A DNA stretch of 6,598 nucleotides from Candidatus Sumerlaeota bacterium (GTDB taxonomy: Bacteria > Sumerlaeota > Sumerlaeia > MWCT01 > JAGHBZ01), in assembly GCA_021160705.1 (NCBI GenBank), contig JAGHBZ010000314.1, positions 1 through 6,598 on the forward strand, read 5' to 3'. Made by a program: the position numbers and the translations under genes. This document shows positions 1 to 5,453 of this stretch, in pieces. The notes below the pieces were generated by a model. That model was given only the letters and a program-made list of their open reading frames with translations. It made no database searches and was not told where the DNA came from. Every line of letters starts with the position of its first letter. Position 1 is the first letter of the stretch.

Positions 1-10
1 TTCGGGGTAG

Positions 11-71
11 CTGGATTCTGGTTCTTGAAGGTGTTTCAATTCAACATAAGAAGATAAGAACCAGAAACCAG
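11..71. repeat. Imperfect palindrome with 7-nt internal periodicity
   Basis: Left arm CTGGATTCTGGTTCTT (11-26) and right arm AAGAACCAGAAACCAG (56-71) are complementary at 15 of 16 positions around a 29-nt AT-rich loop. Each arm holds two CTGG (or CCAG) words 7 nt apart. This resembles the two palindromes at 6344-6401 and 6526-6591, which use TCCTGG/CCAGGA words at 8-nt spacing, so the three may belong to one degenerate family. As RNA it could form a long hairpin. No T-tract follows the right arm, so a classical intrinsic terminator is not supported. The function is unknown. Confidence 0.6.
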
Positions 72-258
72 CCACTAAACACTACACTTTACTTTGCTCA
101 TCCTACCTGGTGTTAAGTAATAAATAGAGAATACCCACTCCAGTATTCAAAGACAAATAAAATTTAGAACAATGTGGTTTTAAGCAGAAAAAAATCTTTT
201 TATTGAAAATTGACACACATACGCGGAGGTATGGAACTCGCAATCGTCTTTGTTTCAG

Positions 259-378
259 CCTTCTGGTGTTAAATGTTTCTTAGTGCTTTACATTCTTAAG
301 TTGTCTCTTTATGCTAAAAACATTTGTTTCTGTATGATGAAATCCGTACAATCTTAACTACATTATTAAGCCAGAAGG
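259..378 (+). promoter_or_regulatory. Distant inverted repeat overlapping the first gene's Shine-Dalgarno
   Basis: CCTTCTGG (259-266) is the exact reverse complement of CCAGAAGG (371-378). TTAA flanks both inner sides (269-272 and 366-369), so the stem could be 8 bp plus 4 bp with a small asymmetry. The right arm overlaps the strong Shine-Dalgarno AAGGAGGG (375-382) of the gene at 389. If transcription starts upstream of 259, the left arm could act as an anti-Shine-Dalgarno. If it starts near 359, as the best -10 box suggests, the pairing cannot form in RNA. A chance match is possible. Confidence 0.25.
324..352 (+). promoter_or_regulatory. Candidate sigma-70-type promoter for the DUF6485-like gene
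   Basis: TTGTTT (324-329) and TACAAT (347-352) are separated by 17 nt. The -10 box matches the consensus at 5 of 6 positions and the -35 box at 3 of 6. Predicted transcription would begin near 359, giving a leader of about 30 nt. An alternative pair just upstream is TTTACA (287-292) and TATGCT (310-315), also 17 nt apart. Neither is proven, and the organism's promoter consensus is unknown. Confidence 0.35.
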
Positions 379-388
379 AGGGCGTTAG

Positions 389-586
389 ATGGTAGAAAAA
401 TGTCCTAATTATGAGCAAAATTTGAAGAATTGTAACTGCACGTATGAACCCTGTTCCAGGAAAGGGTATTGTTGTGAATGTTTGCGTTATCATTTAAGTA
501 TGGGCGAGTTGCCCGCGTGCTTGTTTCCGAAAGATGTTGAGCGGACCTATGACCGCTCTATACGGCGTTTTATACAATGCCATTAA
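389..586 (+). CDS. Small cysteine-rich protein, probably DUF6485 family
   Basis: This 65-residue protein has nine cysteines (5, 15, 17, 22, 28, 29, 31, 44, 64) and histidines at 35 and 65. The core CNCTYEPCSRKG followed by CCECLRYH and ELPACLFP matches my memory of the DUF6485 family, short proteins of unknown function found widely in environmental bacteria. The spacing of the cysteines suggests a structural zinc or other metal site; that is inference. There is no signal peptide or membrane segment, so it should be cytosolic. The ATG is well supported by AAGGAGGG at 375-382, 6 nt upstream. The next gene begins 56 nt after the stop. No function is known to me, and the family name was recalled without a search. 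Confidence 0.85.
   Translation: MVEKCPNYEQNLKNCNCTYEPCSRKGYCCECLRYHLSMGELPACLFPKDVERTYDRSIRRFIQCH
549..578 (+). promoter_or_regulatory. Weak candidate promoter for the HD hydrolase gene
   Basis: ATGACC (549-554, 4 of 6 to the -35 consensus) and TACAAT (573-578, 5 of 6 to the -10 consensus) are 18 nt apart, inside the last codons of the upstream gene. Transcription would begin near 585. The short intergenic gap makes simple co-transcription with the upstream gene equally likely. Confidence 0.2.
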
Positions 587-642
587 TTTCTACGTGTTAA
601 AGAAATCTCCGGATATTAAAAATGAGATAAGGAGTCGGAATA

Positions 643-1212
643 ATGGGAAGATTTGGGCTGACACGCGACGAAGTTATCTCGCTTGTTAACGAGCATATCA
701 CCAATGAGAACTTACGTAAACACTGTCTGGCTACTGAGGCAATTATGCGTAAAGTGGCTGAGCGACTCGGTGAAGACGTTGACGACTGGGGTCTGATTGG
801 ACTCATCCATGACCTTGACTATGAGCAGACAAAGGACGACCCGGCACGTCACACTCTCGTGACTGCTGACATCCTTCGCCAGAAAGGTGTCCCGGAAGAT
901 TACATTCAGGCTATTATCTCTCATAACGAAGCAGTGCCTGGCACTCAGCGCTCTTCTCCACTGGAACATCTGCTTGCCGCCGGGGATAATATCACTGGAT
1001 TAATTGTAGCAACAGCGCTGGTTATGCCTGATAAAAAACTCGCCAGCGTGAAACCTAAAAGTGTCCGAAAACGAATGAAGGAGAAAGCCTTTGCTCGTGC
1101 GGTTGACCGTTCAGCTATCTTAGAATGCGAGCAGGCTGGCATTCCCATTGATGAATTCATCCAGCTCTGTCTCCAGGCTATGCAGGAGATAAGCGACCAG
1201 CTCGGGTTATAA
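643..1212 (+). CDS. HD-superfamily metal-dependent phosphohydrolase (COG2316-like)
   Basis: This 189-residue protein carries a complete HD signature: His27 in NLRKHCLATE, His56-Asp57 in GLIHDLDYE, His70 in RHTLVTAD, His94 in ISHNE and Asp115 in AAGDNITG. The HD superfamily uses such residues to bind one or two metals and hydrolyse phosphate esters, often of nucleotides. The length and layout fit the stand-alone predicted hydrolases of COG2316, whose substrate is not established. All expected metal ligands are present, so it should be active. A basic helical stretch (about residues 130-155) follows the core, with a helical C-terminus. The ATG is supported by AAGGAG at 629-634, 8 nt upstream. 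It follows the cysteine-rich gene by 56 nt and may share its transcript; a 151-nt gap separates it from the next gene. The substrate cannot be deduced here. Confidence 0.88.
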   Translation: MGRFGLTRDEVISLVNEHITNENLRKHCLATEAIMRKVAERLGEDVDDWGLIGLIHDLDYEQTKDDPARHTLVTADILRQKGVPEDYIQAIISHNEAVPGTQRSSPLEHLLAAGDNITGLIVATALVMPDKKLASVKPKSVRKRMKEKAFARAVDRSAILECEQAGIPIDEFIQLCLQAMQEISDQLGL

Positions 1213-1225
1213 CTCTGACGCCATT

Positions 1226-1237
1226 ATAGTATACTAT
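1226..1237. promoter_or_regulatory. Perfect 12-bp palindrome ATAGTATACTAT
   Basis: This is an exact dyad located 14 nt after the HD gene stop and about 13 nt upstream of the candidate promoter at 1250-1276. It could be an operator, but AT-rich palindromes of this size also arise by chance. No second copy is present in the window. Confidence 0.2.
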
Positions 1238-1249
1238 CCGTTCCTCTGG

Positions 1250-1276
1250 TAGACGCTCTTTCTTTTTTCTTACAAT
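1250..1276 (+). promoter_or_regulatory. Candidate promoter for the zapB-like/zapA/recA operon
   Basis: TAGACG (1250-1255, 4 of 6 to TTGACA) and TACAAT (1271-1276, 5 of 6 to TATAAT) have a short 15-nt spacer. The ten bases TACAATGATG at 1271-1280 recur exactly at 3805-3814, where they form the -10 region of a much better promoter. Transcription would begin near 1283, giving a leader of about 80 nt. The 151-nt gap before the coiled-coil gene is the natural place for this operon's promoter. I found no LexA-type operator in it. Confidence 0.3.
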
Positions 1277-1363
1277 GATGTTGCAAATTATCAAAGAGAC
1301 ACAAAGGTTTCACGCCATAAGGAATTGAACATTATACAAGGCTTTTCTAAGAGTGGACGAAAA

Positions 1364-1630
1364 ATGATTGACAATTTAGAGATACTTGAACAGAAAATAG
1401 AATGTTTAATTGAACGACTGGAGTCAGCACAAAATTCTCTTGCTCTTGCTGAAGAGGAAAAACAGCAGATACTCGCAGAGATGCAACGACAAAATAATGA
1501 AATCTCTGAGTTGAAGAAAGAACATAGCACTCTGCAAAAACGAGAAGAGTTGATTAAGGCAAAACTGGAAAAATTAGTTAAACGGATTGATACGCTTGAA
1601 TCTATAATTAATAACTTGAAGTTAGATTAA
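1364..1630 (+). CDS. Small coiled-coil protein, ZapB-like by context
   Basis: This 88-residue protein is almost entirely heptad-patterned and rich in Glu, Lys, Gln and Leu: EILEQKIECLIERLES, then LALAEEEKQQILAEMQRQ, then KLEKLVKRIDTLES. It has no membrane segment, signal peptide or enzyme motif. I chose ATG 1364 because GTGGA lies 7 nt upstream and because the frame upstream has only a TTG (1325) with no properly spaced ribosome binding site. Short coiled-coil genes directly before zapA are common in proteobacteria and related lineages and are annotated as ZapB or TIGR02449-like, proposed to act with ZapA at the Z ring. Sequence alone shows only a coiled coil, so the ZapB-like name rests on position 56 nt upstream of zapA. 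It could instead be a generic coiled-coil partner. Confidence 0.75.
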   Translation: MIDNLEILEQKIECLIERLESAQNSLALAEEEKQQILAEMQRQNNEISELKKEHSTLQKREELIKAKLEKLVKRIDTLESIINNLKLD

Positions 1631-1686
1631 AATCTCTCACGGAAAGCCCGGGACGTTAAAAATAGGAGCTGGCAGGTTCACCCAAA

Positions 1687-2046
1687 ATGGCAAACGAAGA
1701 ACCTATAACTATAAAAGTCTATGGACAGGAGTTTACACTCCGCGTACCCCCGCAGGATAAAGAGCTCCTCCGGAAAGCGGCTCATTTCGTTGAACAACGT
1801 ATGAAAGAGATTGCTGACTCAGGGATAATCAGTCTTCATCGAGTAGCTATGCTTGCTGCGATTGATATAGCATTTCAGGCTTTTGCATATCTGCCAGAGG
1901 AGAAGGGTGACCAGGCAACTCTTGACCCTGCTTTTCTGGACTCCGTGAAGCAGAGAATTAATTCATTGATACAAAGAATAGATAGAACCCTTGAAGAAGA
2001 GAGTACTAAAAATAAAGGAGGGACAAAACGTGACAGAAAAAAATAG
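1687..2046 (+). CDS. zapA: Cell division protein ZapA
   Basis: ZapA binds FtsZ in the cytoplasm and promotes bundling of protofilaments into the Z ring. This 119-residue protein has the typical N-terminal globular head (ITIKVYGQEFTLRVPPQDKELLRKAAHFVEQRM, about residues 7-40). An Ala- and Leu-rich helix follows (VAMLAAIDIAFQAFAYL, about 56-72), then a C-terminal helix for dimer and tetramer assembly (about 80-108). The length is normal. ATG 1687 gives the usual family N-terminus. A strong AGGAG (1664-1668) lies 18 nt upstream, farther than usual, while a weak AGG (1674-1676) is nearer, so initiation may be modest. The basic tail (about residues 108-119) is encoded by the same bases that form the recA ribosome binding site and start, and the two genes overlap by 17 bp. 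Confidence 0.92.
   Translation: MANEEPITIKVYGQEFTLRVPPQDKELLRKAAHFVEQRMKEIADSGIISLHRVAMLAAIDIAFQAFAYLPEEKGDQATLDPAFLDSVKQRINSLIQRIDRTLEEESTKNKGGTKRDRKK
2014..2032 (+). promoter_or_regulatory. Shine-Dalgarno and GTG start deciding the recA N-terminus
   Basis: AAAGGAGGG (2014-2022) lies 7 nt before GTG 2030-2032. This is the only well-spaced ribosome binding site in the recA frame, and the resulting protein begins like other RecA proteins. It sits inside the last codons of zapA, so translation of the two genes is probably coupled. Confidence 0.85.
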
Positions 2047-3040
2047 TGCCGAGGATAAACACAGGGCACTTGAGCTGGCATTAACGCAAATTGAGAAAAG
2101 CCACGGCAAAGGCGCAATAATGCGTCTGGGTGGAGAGGATATAGCTGAACTCCCTGTCATACCATCAGGGTCAATTTCACTTGATATGGCTATGGTCATC
2201 GGGGGTTATCCGCGGGGCAGAATAGTTGAAATATTTGGCCCAGAAATGTCCGGTAAAACTACACTGGCACTGCATGCCATTGCCAATGCTCAGGCTAAAG
2301 ATGGTGTGGGAGCACTCGTAGACGCGGAGAACGCCTTTGACCCGCATTATGCAAGAAAAATTGGCGTTAACCTTGATGAACTCCTTATTTCCCAACCTGA
2401 TACTGGTGAGCAGGCTCTTGATATTGTGGAGACGCTTGTTCGCTCTAACGCGGTGGACATTGTCGTCATCGACTCCGTTGCCGCACTGGTCCCCAGAGCA
2501 GAAATTGAAGGTGAAATGGGCGATAGCTATATGGGGCTTCAGGCGCGCCTGATGTCGCAGGCTATGCGTAAACTTACTACCGCAATCAATCGCTCAAAGA
2601 CCTGCGTGATTTTTCTCAATCAAATTAGAGAAAAAATTGGTGTGATGTTTGGCAGTTCCGAGTTTACACCCGGCGGCAGAGCACTCAAATTCTATTCCTC
2701 TATTCGGATAGACCTCCGACGTATTGCCACCCTTAAAGACGGCGATAGAAGTATCGGCAGTAGACTCAGGGCTCGAGTGGTGAAAAACAAACTTGCACCC
2801 CCGTTCAGAGAAGCGGAGTTGGACATCATCTTTGGTGAAGGTATTTCGTATGCCGGTGAGATTATTGACCTCGGCGTGAAACTTAAAATCATTGATAAAA
2901 GCGGTGCCTGGCTCTCTTATGGAGGTCAACGACTGGGGCAGGGTAGAGAAAATGCACGCCAGTTCCTCAAAGAAAATCCCGATATCCTCTCTGAAATTGA
3001 ATCCAAGATTCGTGAACAGCTCAAGAAAAACAATAAATAG
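2030..3040 (+). CDS. recA: RecA recombinase
   Basis: RecA forms ATP-dependent filaments on single-stranded DNA, drives homologous strand exchange and triggers LexA-type self-cleavage. The 336 residues from GTG 2030 align end to end with the family. They include the N-terminal helix (ALELALTQIEKSHGKGAIMRLG) and Walker A GPEMSGKTT (70-78, Lys76). The catalytic glutamate lies in DAENAFDP (Glu100), the Walker B strand is VDIVVIDS (143-149, Asp148), and the switch glutamine is in FLNQIR (Gln198). Loop L1 follows EIEGEMGDSYMG, and loop L2 runs about 199-214 before GGRALKFY. An ATG 39 nt upstream lies deep in zapA and has no suitable ribosome binding site. Departures from the usual sequence are Met where Ser is common in Walker A, and Asn and Phe in DAENAFDP where DAEHALDP is typical. 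The C-terminus ends with basic KKNNK, lacking the acidic tail of E. coli RecA. There is no intein. I saw no SOS box upstream of recA or of the operon. Confidence 0.98.
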   Translation: MTEKNSAEDKHRALELALTQIEKSHGKGAIMRLGGEDIAELPVIPSGSISLDMAMVIGGYPRGRIVEIFGPEMSGKTTLALHAIANAQAKDGVGALVDAENAFDPHYARKIGVNLDELLISQPDTGEQALDIVETLVRSNAVDIVVIDSVAALVPRAEIEGEMGDSYMGLQARLMSQAMRKLTTAINRSKTCVIFLNQIREKIGVMFGSSEFTPGGRALKFYSSIRIDLRRIATLKDGDRSIGSRLRARVVKNKLAPPFREAELDIIFGEGISYAGEIIDLGVKLKIIDKSGAWLSYGGQRLGQGRENARQFLKENPDILSEIESKIREQLKKNNK

Positions 3041-3056
3041 AGGGTTGGTTAGTTTA

Positions 3057-3110
3057 GTCCGTTATGTCCGTTTTGTCCGTTTTGTCCGTTGGGTCCGTTG
3101 AGTCCGTTAG
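3057..3110 (+). repeat. Six-unit tandem array of 9-mer GTCCGTTNN after recA
   Basis: Six consecutive units begin at 3057, 3066, 3075, 3084, 3093 and 3102. The seven bases GTCCGTT are identical in all six, while the two variable bases are AT, TT, TT, GG, GA and AG. The array starts 17 nt after the recA stop, behind a degenerate lead-in (GTTGGTTAGTTTA). The array and its three preceding bases, TTAGTCCGTTATGTCCGTT (3054-3072), differ at one base from the 19-mer at the end of yebC (6197-6215). Perfect conservation of seven positions with drift in two suggests selection or recent expansion. The units are too short and lack spacers, so this is not a CRISPR. It is not a palindrome and has no terminator shape. 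Confidence 0.95.
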
Positions 3111-3206
3111 TGTTAAATCGGGGGATGGATAATGGGGAATACTCAACTGAGAATATCTATTGCTCAATAATTTACCCTACTTTCTCTGAGTTCAGAGGTA
3201 TAAACG

Positions 3207-3785
3207 ATGCGGAAAACTGAAACCAAAAGAAGCAGAAATAATATTATTCTGGTAGGTTTTATGGGGACCGGAAAAACAGTGGTCGGCAATGCCCTGGCAC
3301 GACGACTTGGATTTAATTATATTGATACTGATGACATCATTGAAAAGAGGGCTGGAAAGACCATCCCGGAAATCTTTGCTGAAGATGGGGAGGCTCACTT
3401 TCGCCAGCTGGAAAAAAAAGCAATTCGTTCACTCTCGCACTACGATAAATATGTCATTGCCAGTGGTGGCGGTGCAGTCATCTTTGATGAAAACATTAAA
3501 CAAATGAAAAATGCCGGGGTGGTGATTTGCTTGAGTGCCCGACCAGAAGTGATTTACGAACGTATCAAGCACAATACTTACCGTCCCCTGCTCAGGGTAC
3601 CTGACCCGCTACAACGGATTAAAGAACTGCTCGCTCAACGCCAGGCTCAATATGAGAAAGCAGATGTTGTGATTGATACCTCTGAGCTAAGCGTGGATGA
3701 AGTGGTGAACTCAATTATAGCGGAACTAAAAAATAGAAAACCCTTTAATGAACTGGAACTCCTTGATTCTCATCACTCTGCTTGA
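3207..3785 (+). CDS. aroK: Shikimate kinase
   Basis: This enzyme phosphorylates the 3-hydroxyl of shikimate with ATP, the fifth step of the chorismate pathway, in the cytoplasm. The 192-residue protein shows Walker A GFMGTGKT (17-24) and the shikimate-binding DTD (40-42). It also shows Arg66 in FRQLE, the GGG loop (87-89), lid arginine Arg126 in YRPLL and Arg145 in the RxxxY pattern. All catalytic and binding residues expected for the family are present. The length is slightly above typical because of a basic N-terminal extension of about ten residues and a short tail after residue 175. ATG 3207 has AGAGGT (3194-3199) 7 nt upstream. No other shikimate-pathway gene is next to it. The symbol could equally be aroL, which is the same activity. 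A candidate promoter for the next gene overlaps its stop codon. Confidence 0.96.
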   Translation: MRKTETKRSRNNIILVGFMGTGKTVVGNALARRLGFNYIDTDDIIEKRAGKTIPEIFAEDGEAHFRQLEKKAIRSLSHYDKYVIASGGGAVIFDENIKQMKNAGVVICLSARPEVIYERIKHNTYRPLLRVPDPLQRIKELLAQRQAQYEKADVVIDTSELSVDEVVNSIIAELKNRKPFNELELLDSHHSA

Positions 3786-3810
3786 AAAAATTGTGCAGAT
3801 TTCGTACAAT
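3782..3810 (+). promoter_or_regulatory. Good sigma-70-type promoter overlapping the aroK stop
   Basis: TTGAAA (3782-3787) and TACAAT (3805-3810) are exactly 17 nt apart, each matching its consensus at 5 of 6 positions. The -35 box contains the TGA stop of aroK (3783-3785). Transcription would begin near 3817, leaving a leader of about 23 nt before ATG 3840. This is the best promoter-like pair in the window and implies that the purE-sua5 gene is transcribed independently of aroK. Confidence 0.55.
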
Positions 3811-3839
3811 GATGATATTAATTTTTACCAGAAGTCATT

Positions 3840-5333
3840 ATGAAAGAAAGAGCCTCTACATATACGAAGAAAATGGCAAAGGACAGAAAAATAGCAATTG
3901 TAGTGGGTAGTCGGACAGATTTCAGATTATTTATCTCTGCTCTGGAAACACTCAAAGACCTATCTATACCTTATGAATTTACAATTGCCTCTGCCCACCG
4001 AACCCCGGAACGTCTACGTCAGTGGCTGAAAAAAATGGAAGAGATAGGTGTAGAAGTCATAATTGCTGGTGCCGGCGGTTCTGCACATTTACCAGGTGTT
4101 GTTGCCTCGCATACCTCTCTTCCGGTTATTGGTGTTCCTCTGGATACCACTCATTTACGTGGTGTGGATGCCCTATATTCCATCGTGCAAATGCCTCAGG
4201 GTGTACCTGTGGCGACTGTTGGAATTAACAATGTAGTCAACGCAGTGCTACTTGCTTTACGGATACTCGGGATTAAATACCCTGAGTTCCAGGGAGTGCT
4301 GGCTAAGTACAAAAAAGAGATGGCTGAAAAGATTGACGAACATATCTCAGAACTTAAGAAAGATTATCCAGAACTTCTTGGAGACACTGGCTCAGTCTCC
4401 ACCTCCACCACAGGCGCACCTCCTGAGCACCCTGTCAGCAAAAAGGAAACCAGAGATAAAAAACCACTACCTAAAGGAAAAGACGACCTGCAAATCCTGC
4501 GTGAGCTTGAACGTGATTTTGAAGAATTTTCCCGAAAACTCCACCAGGAAAAGGAGAAGAAACCGAAACGAATTAGAAAACCACGAAAATCCGTTGAGTC
4601 CGTTAAGTCCGTTGAGCCCGTTGAGCCCGGTGAGCCTGTTGAGAAAAGTAAAGCCCAACCGCAACAGACCCCTCCTCGTGCGAGCCAAAAACCCCGCATC
4701 TTTAAAGTCAATCCATTGAAGCCTGAGCCTGAAATTATTGAGGAGGCTTCCATTGTGCTCCTGGAGGGCGGTATTGTGGCTTTCCCAACCGATACCGTTT
4801 ACGGCATCAGTGCAGATGCTACCAATCAGGAGGCGGTTCGCAGACTCTACAAAATTAAACGCCGTGAACTCACTAATCCCATACCTGTCCTGATTCATAC
4901 AGTCAAACAGCTCAACTCTCTGGTAAGGCATTGCCCGGAGAGCATCCGTCCCATTATGGAACGATTCTGGCCAGGGGGGCTGACCGTTGTCTTTGAAAAA
5001 TATAAGAATACTTTTACTGCTGTTAGTGCAGATACAACCATCGGTGTGCGTATACCTGATAATTTGATTTCGTTAAGTGTGCTCAGTATGGTCGCACGCC
5101 CCCTGGCAACGACCAGTGCTAATATCTCAGGGCTTCCACCAGCTACCACCGCTGAAAAAGTCATTGAGTACTTCGGTGACCAGGTGGATGTTATTCTTGA
5201 TGGAGGTCCCACCAGCTCCGGGACTGTCTCAACGGTTCTTAGTGTAATTCAGGAGCCCTTTGCGATTTTACGCGAAGGGGAAATTAGTCGGGAAGTGCTG
5301 ATTGAAATTTTAGGAGACAAACTTCTGAAATAA
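3840..5333 (+). CDS. PurE-Sua5/YrdC fusion: N5-CAIR mutase joined to threonylcarbamoyl-AMP synthase
   Basis: This is one 497-residue frame with two complete enzyme domains. Residues 17-170 are class I PurE: GSRTDF (23-28), ASAHRTP (50-56), AGAGGSAHLPG (76-86) and SIVQMPQGVPVATV (114-127). PurE rearranges N5-carboxyaminoimidazole ribonucleotide to CAIR in purine synthesis. Residues 298-497 are a Sua5/YrdC/TsaC domain: PTDTVYGI (316-323), a KIKRRE region (338-343), FWPGGLT (376-382), GVRIPD (402-407), TTSANISG (424-431) and LDGGP (453-457). This enzyme makes threonylcarbamoyl-AMP for tRNA t6A37. It lacks the extra C-terminal domain of long Sua5 proteins. A charged Lys/Glu/Pro linker of about 115 residues joins them, with a helical part (215-240) and a repeat-encoded SVE/PVE segment (251-268). 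The linker has no Met, so separate initiation of the second domain is unlikely. The start could instead be Met12 (3873), which gives a more usual PurE N-terminus; ATG 3840 has a weak AGAAG. No purK is nearby. Confidence 0.93.
   Translation: MKERASTYTKKMAKDRKIAIVVGSRTDFRLFISALETLKDLSIPYEFTIASAHRTPERLRQWLKKMEEIGVEVIIAGAGGSAHLPGVVASHTSLPVIGVPLDTTHLRGVDALYSIVQMPQGVPVATVGINNVVNAVLLALRILGIKYPEFQGVLAKYKKEMAEKIDEHISELKKDYPELLGDTGSVSTSTTGAPPEHPVSKKETRDKKPLPKGKDDLQILRELERDFEEFSRKLHQEKEKKPKRIRKPRKSVESVKSVEPVEPGEPVEKSKAQPQQTPPRASQKPRIFKVNPLKPEPEIIEEASIVLLEGGIVAFPTDTVYGISADATNQEAVRRLYKIKRRELTNPIPVLIHTVKQLNSLVRHCPESIRPIMERFWPGGLTVVFEKYKNTFTAVSADTTIGVRIPDNLISLSVLSMVARPLATTSANISGLPPATTAEKVIEYFGDQVDVILDGGPTSSGTVSTVLSVIQEPFAILREGEISREVLIEILGDKLLK
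4589..4642 (+). repeat. Six-unit 9-mer array inside the PurE-Sua5 linker
   Basis: Six units of the GTCCGTTNN family start at 4589, 4598, 4607, 4616, 4625 and 4634. The first three are nearly canonical; the last three have GCCCGTT, GCCCGGT and GCCTGTT. The variable pair is GA in five units and AA in one. Being 9 nt long, each unit gives three codons, read here as Ser-Val-Glu, Ser-Val-Lys, Pro-Val-Glu and Pro-Gly-Glu (residues 251-268). The array has the same 54-bp size as the one after recA. In this frame a TA pair would create a TAG stop, and none occurs. Confidence 0.92.
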
Positions 5334-5352
5334 TTTTCATTGCATTTCTCAG

Positions 5353-5380
5353 TTGTACTCTGATATTCTATACCTTTAAT
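5353..5380 (+). promoter_or_regulatory. Weak candidate promoter for yebC
   Basis: TTGTAC (5353-5358, 3 of 6) and TTTAAT (5375-5380, 5 of 6) are 16 nt apart in the 120-nt gap before yebC. Transcription would begin near 5387, so the inverse 9-mer array at 5405-5431 would lie in the mRNA leader. The gap also has a 9-of-10 imperfect stem between 5345-5354 and 5388-5397 enclosing this promoter. Confidence 0.25.
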
Positions 5381-5404
5381 ACTTCAGAACAGAGAAACGA
5401 CTTT

Positions 5405-5431
5405 AACGGACACAACGGACTAAACGGACAA
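5405..5431 (-). repeat. Three-unit 9-mer array in inverse orientation before yebC
   Basis: On the + strand it reads AACGGACNN three times, with unit starts at 5405, 5414 and 5423, each the exact complement of GTCCGTT. It ends 22 nt before the yebC start and just upstream of its ribosome binding site. Bases 5405-5423 are perfectly complementary to 6197-6215 at the end of yebC. Confidence 0.93.
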
Positions 5432-5453
5432 ATTAACACGCGAGGTATTAACA

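Larger units (their letters stand above)
72..388. other. Non-coding leader upstream of the first gene
   Basis: No convincing gene is visible here on either strand. The stretch is AT-rich. It contains a small perfect hairpin (GAATAC 129-134 with GTATTC 143-148, 8-nt loop) and a 10-bp direct repeat CTGGTGTTAA at 107-116 and 263-272. It also holds the distant inverted repeat and the promoter candidates listed separately. The only start codon with a GGAGG next to it (ATG 231) opens just 13 codons, and the spacing is too short for normal initiation. Confidence 0.5.

Noticed and set aside
231..272. A 13-codon frame (ATG 231) directly after GGAGG, as a leader peptide
   Set aside because: The ribosome binding site is only 1 nt from the ATG, the frame is very short, and no attenuator structure or codon run supports a leader peptide.
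426..436. GAAC-CCT-GTTC, resembling a Gram-positive LexA box
   Set aside because: The half sites are 3 nt apart instead of 4, and the sequence lies inside the cysteine-rich coding region. It encodes conserved family residues.
539..558. Perfect 6-bp hairpin GAGCGG/CCGCTC as a terminator of the first gene
   Set aside because: It lies inside the coding sequence, has an 8-nt loop and no T-tract follows.
1255..1272. T-rich run after the HD gene as an intrinsic terminator
   Set aside because: No GC-rich stem precedes the T-rich run. The nearest palindrome (1226-1237) is AT-only and about 20 nt away.
3057..3110. CRISPR array
   Set aside because: Units are 9 nt with no spacers between them, and there are no cas genes in the window.
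4364..4931. Long antisense open frames opposite the PurE-Sua5 linker
   Set aside because: They are explained by the 9-nt repeat and the low-complexity charged linker, which keep several frames open. No start signal or recognisable domain supports them.
5345..5397. Stem between 5345-5354 and 5388-5397 as the purE-sua5 terminator
   Set aside because: The stem has a mismatch, the loop is 33 nt and there is no downstream T-tract.
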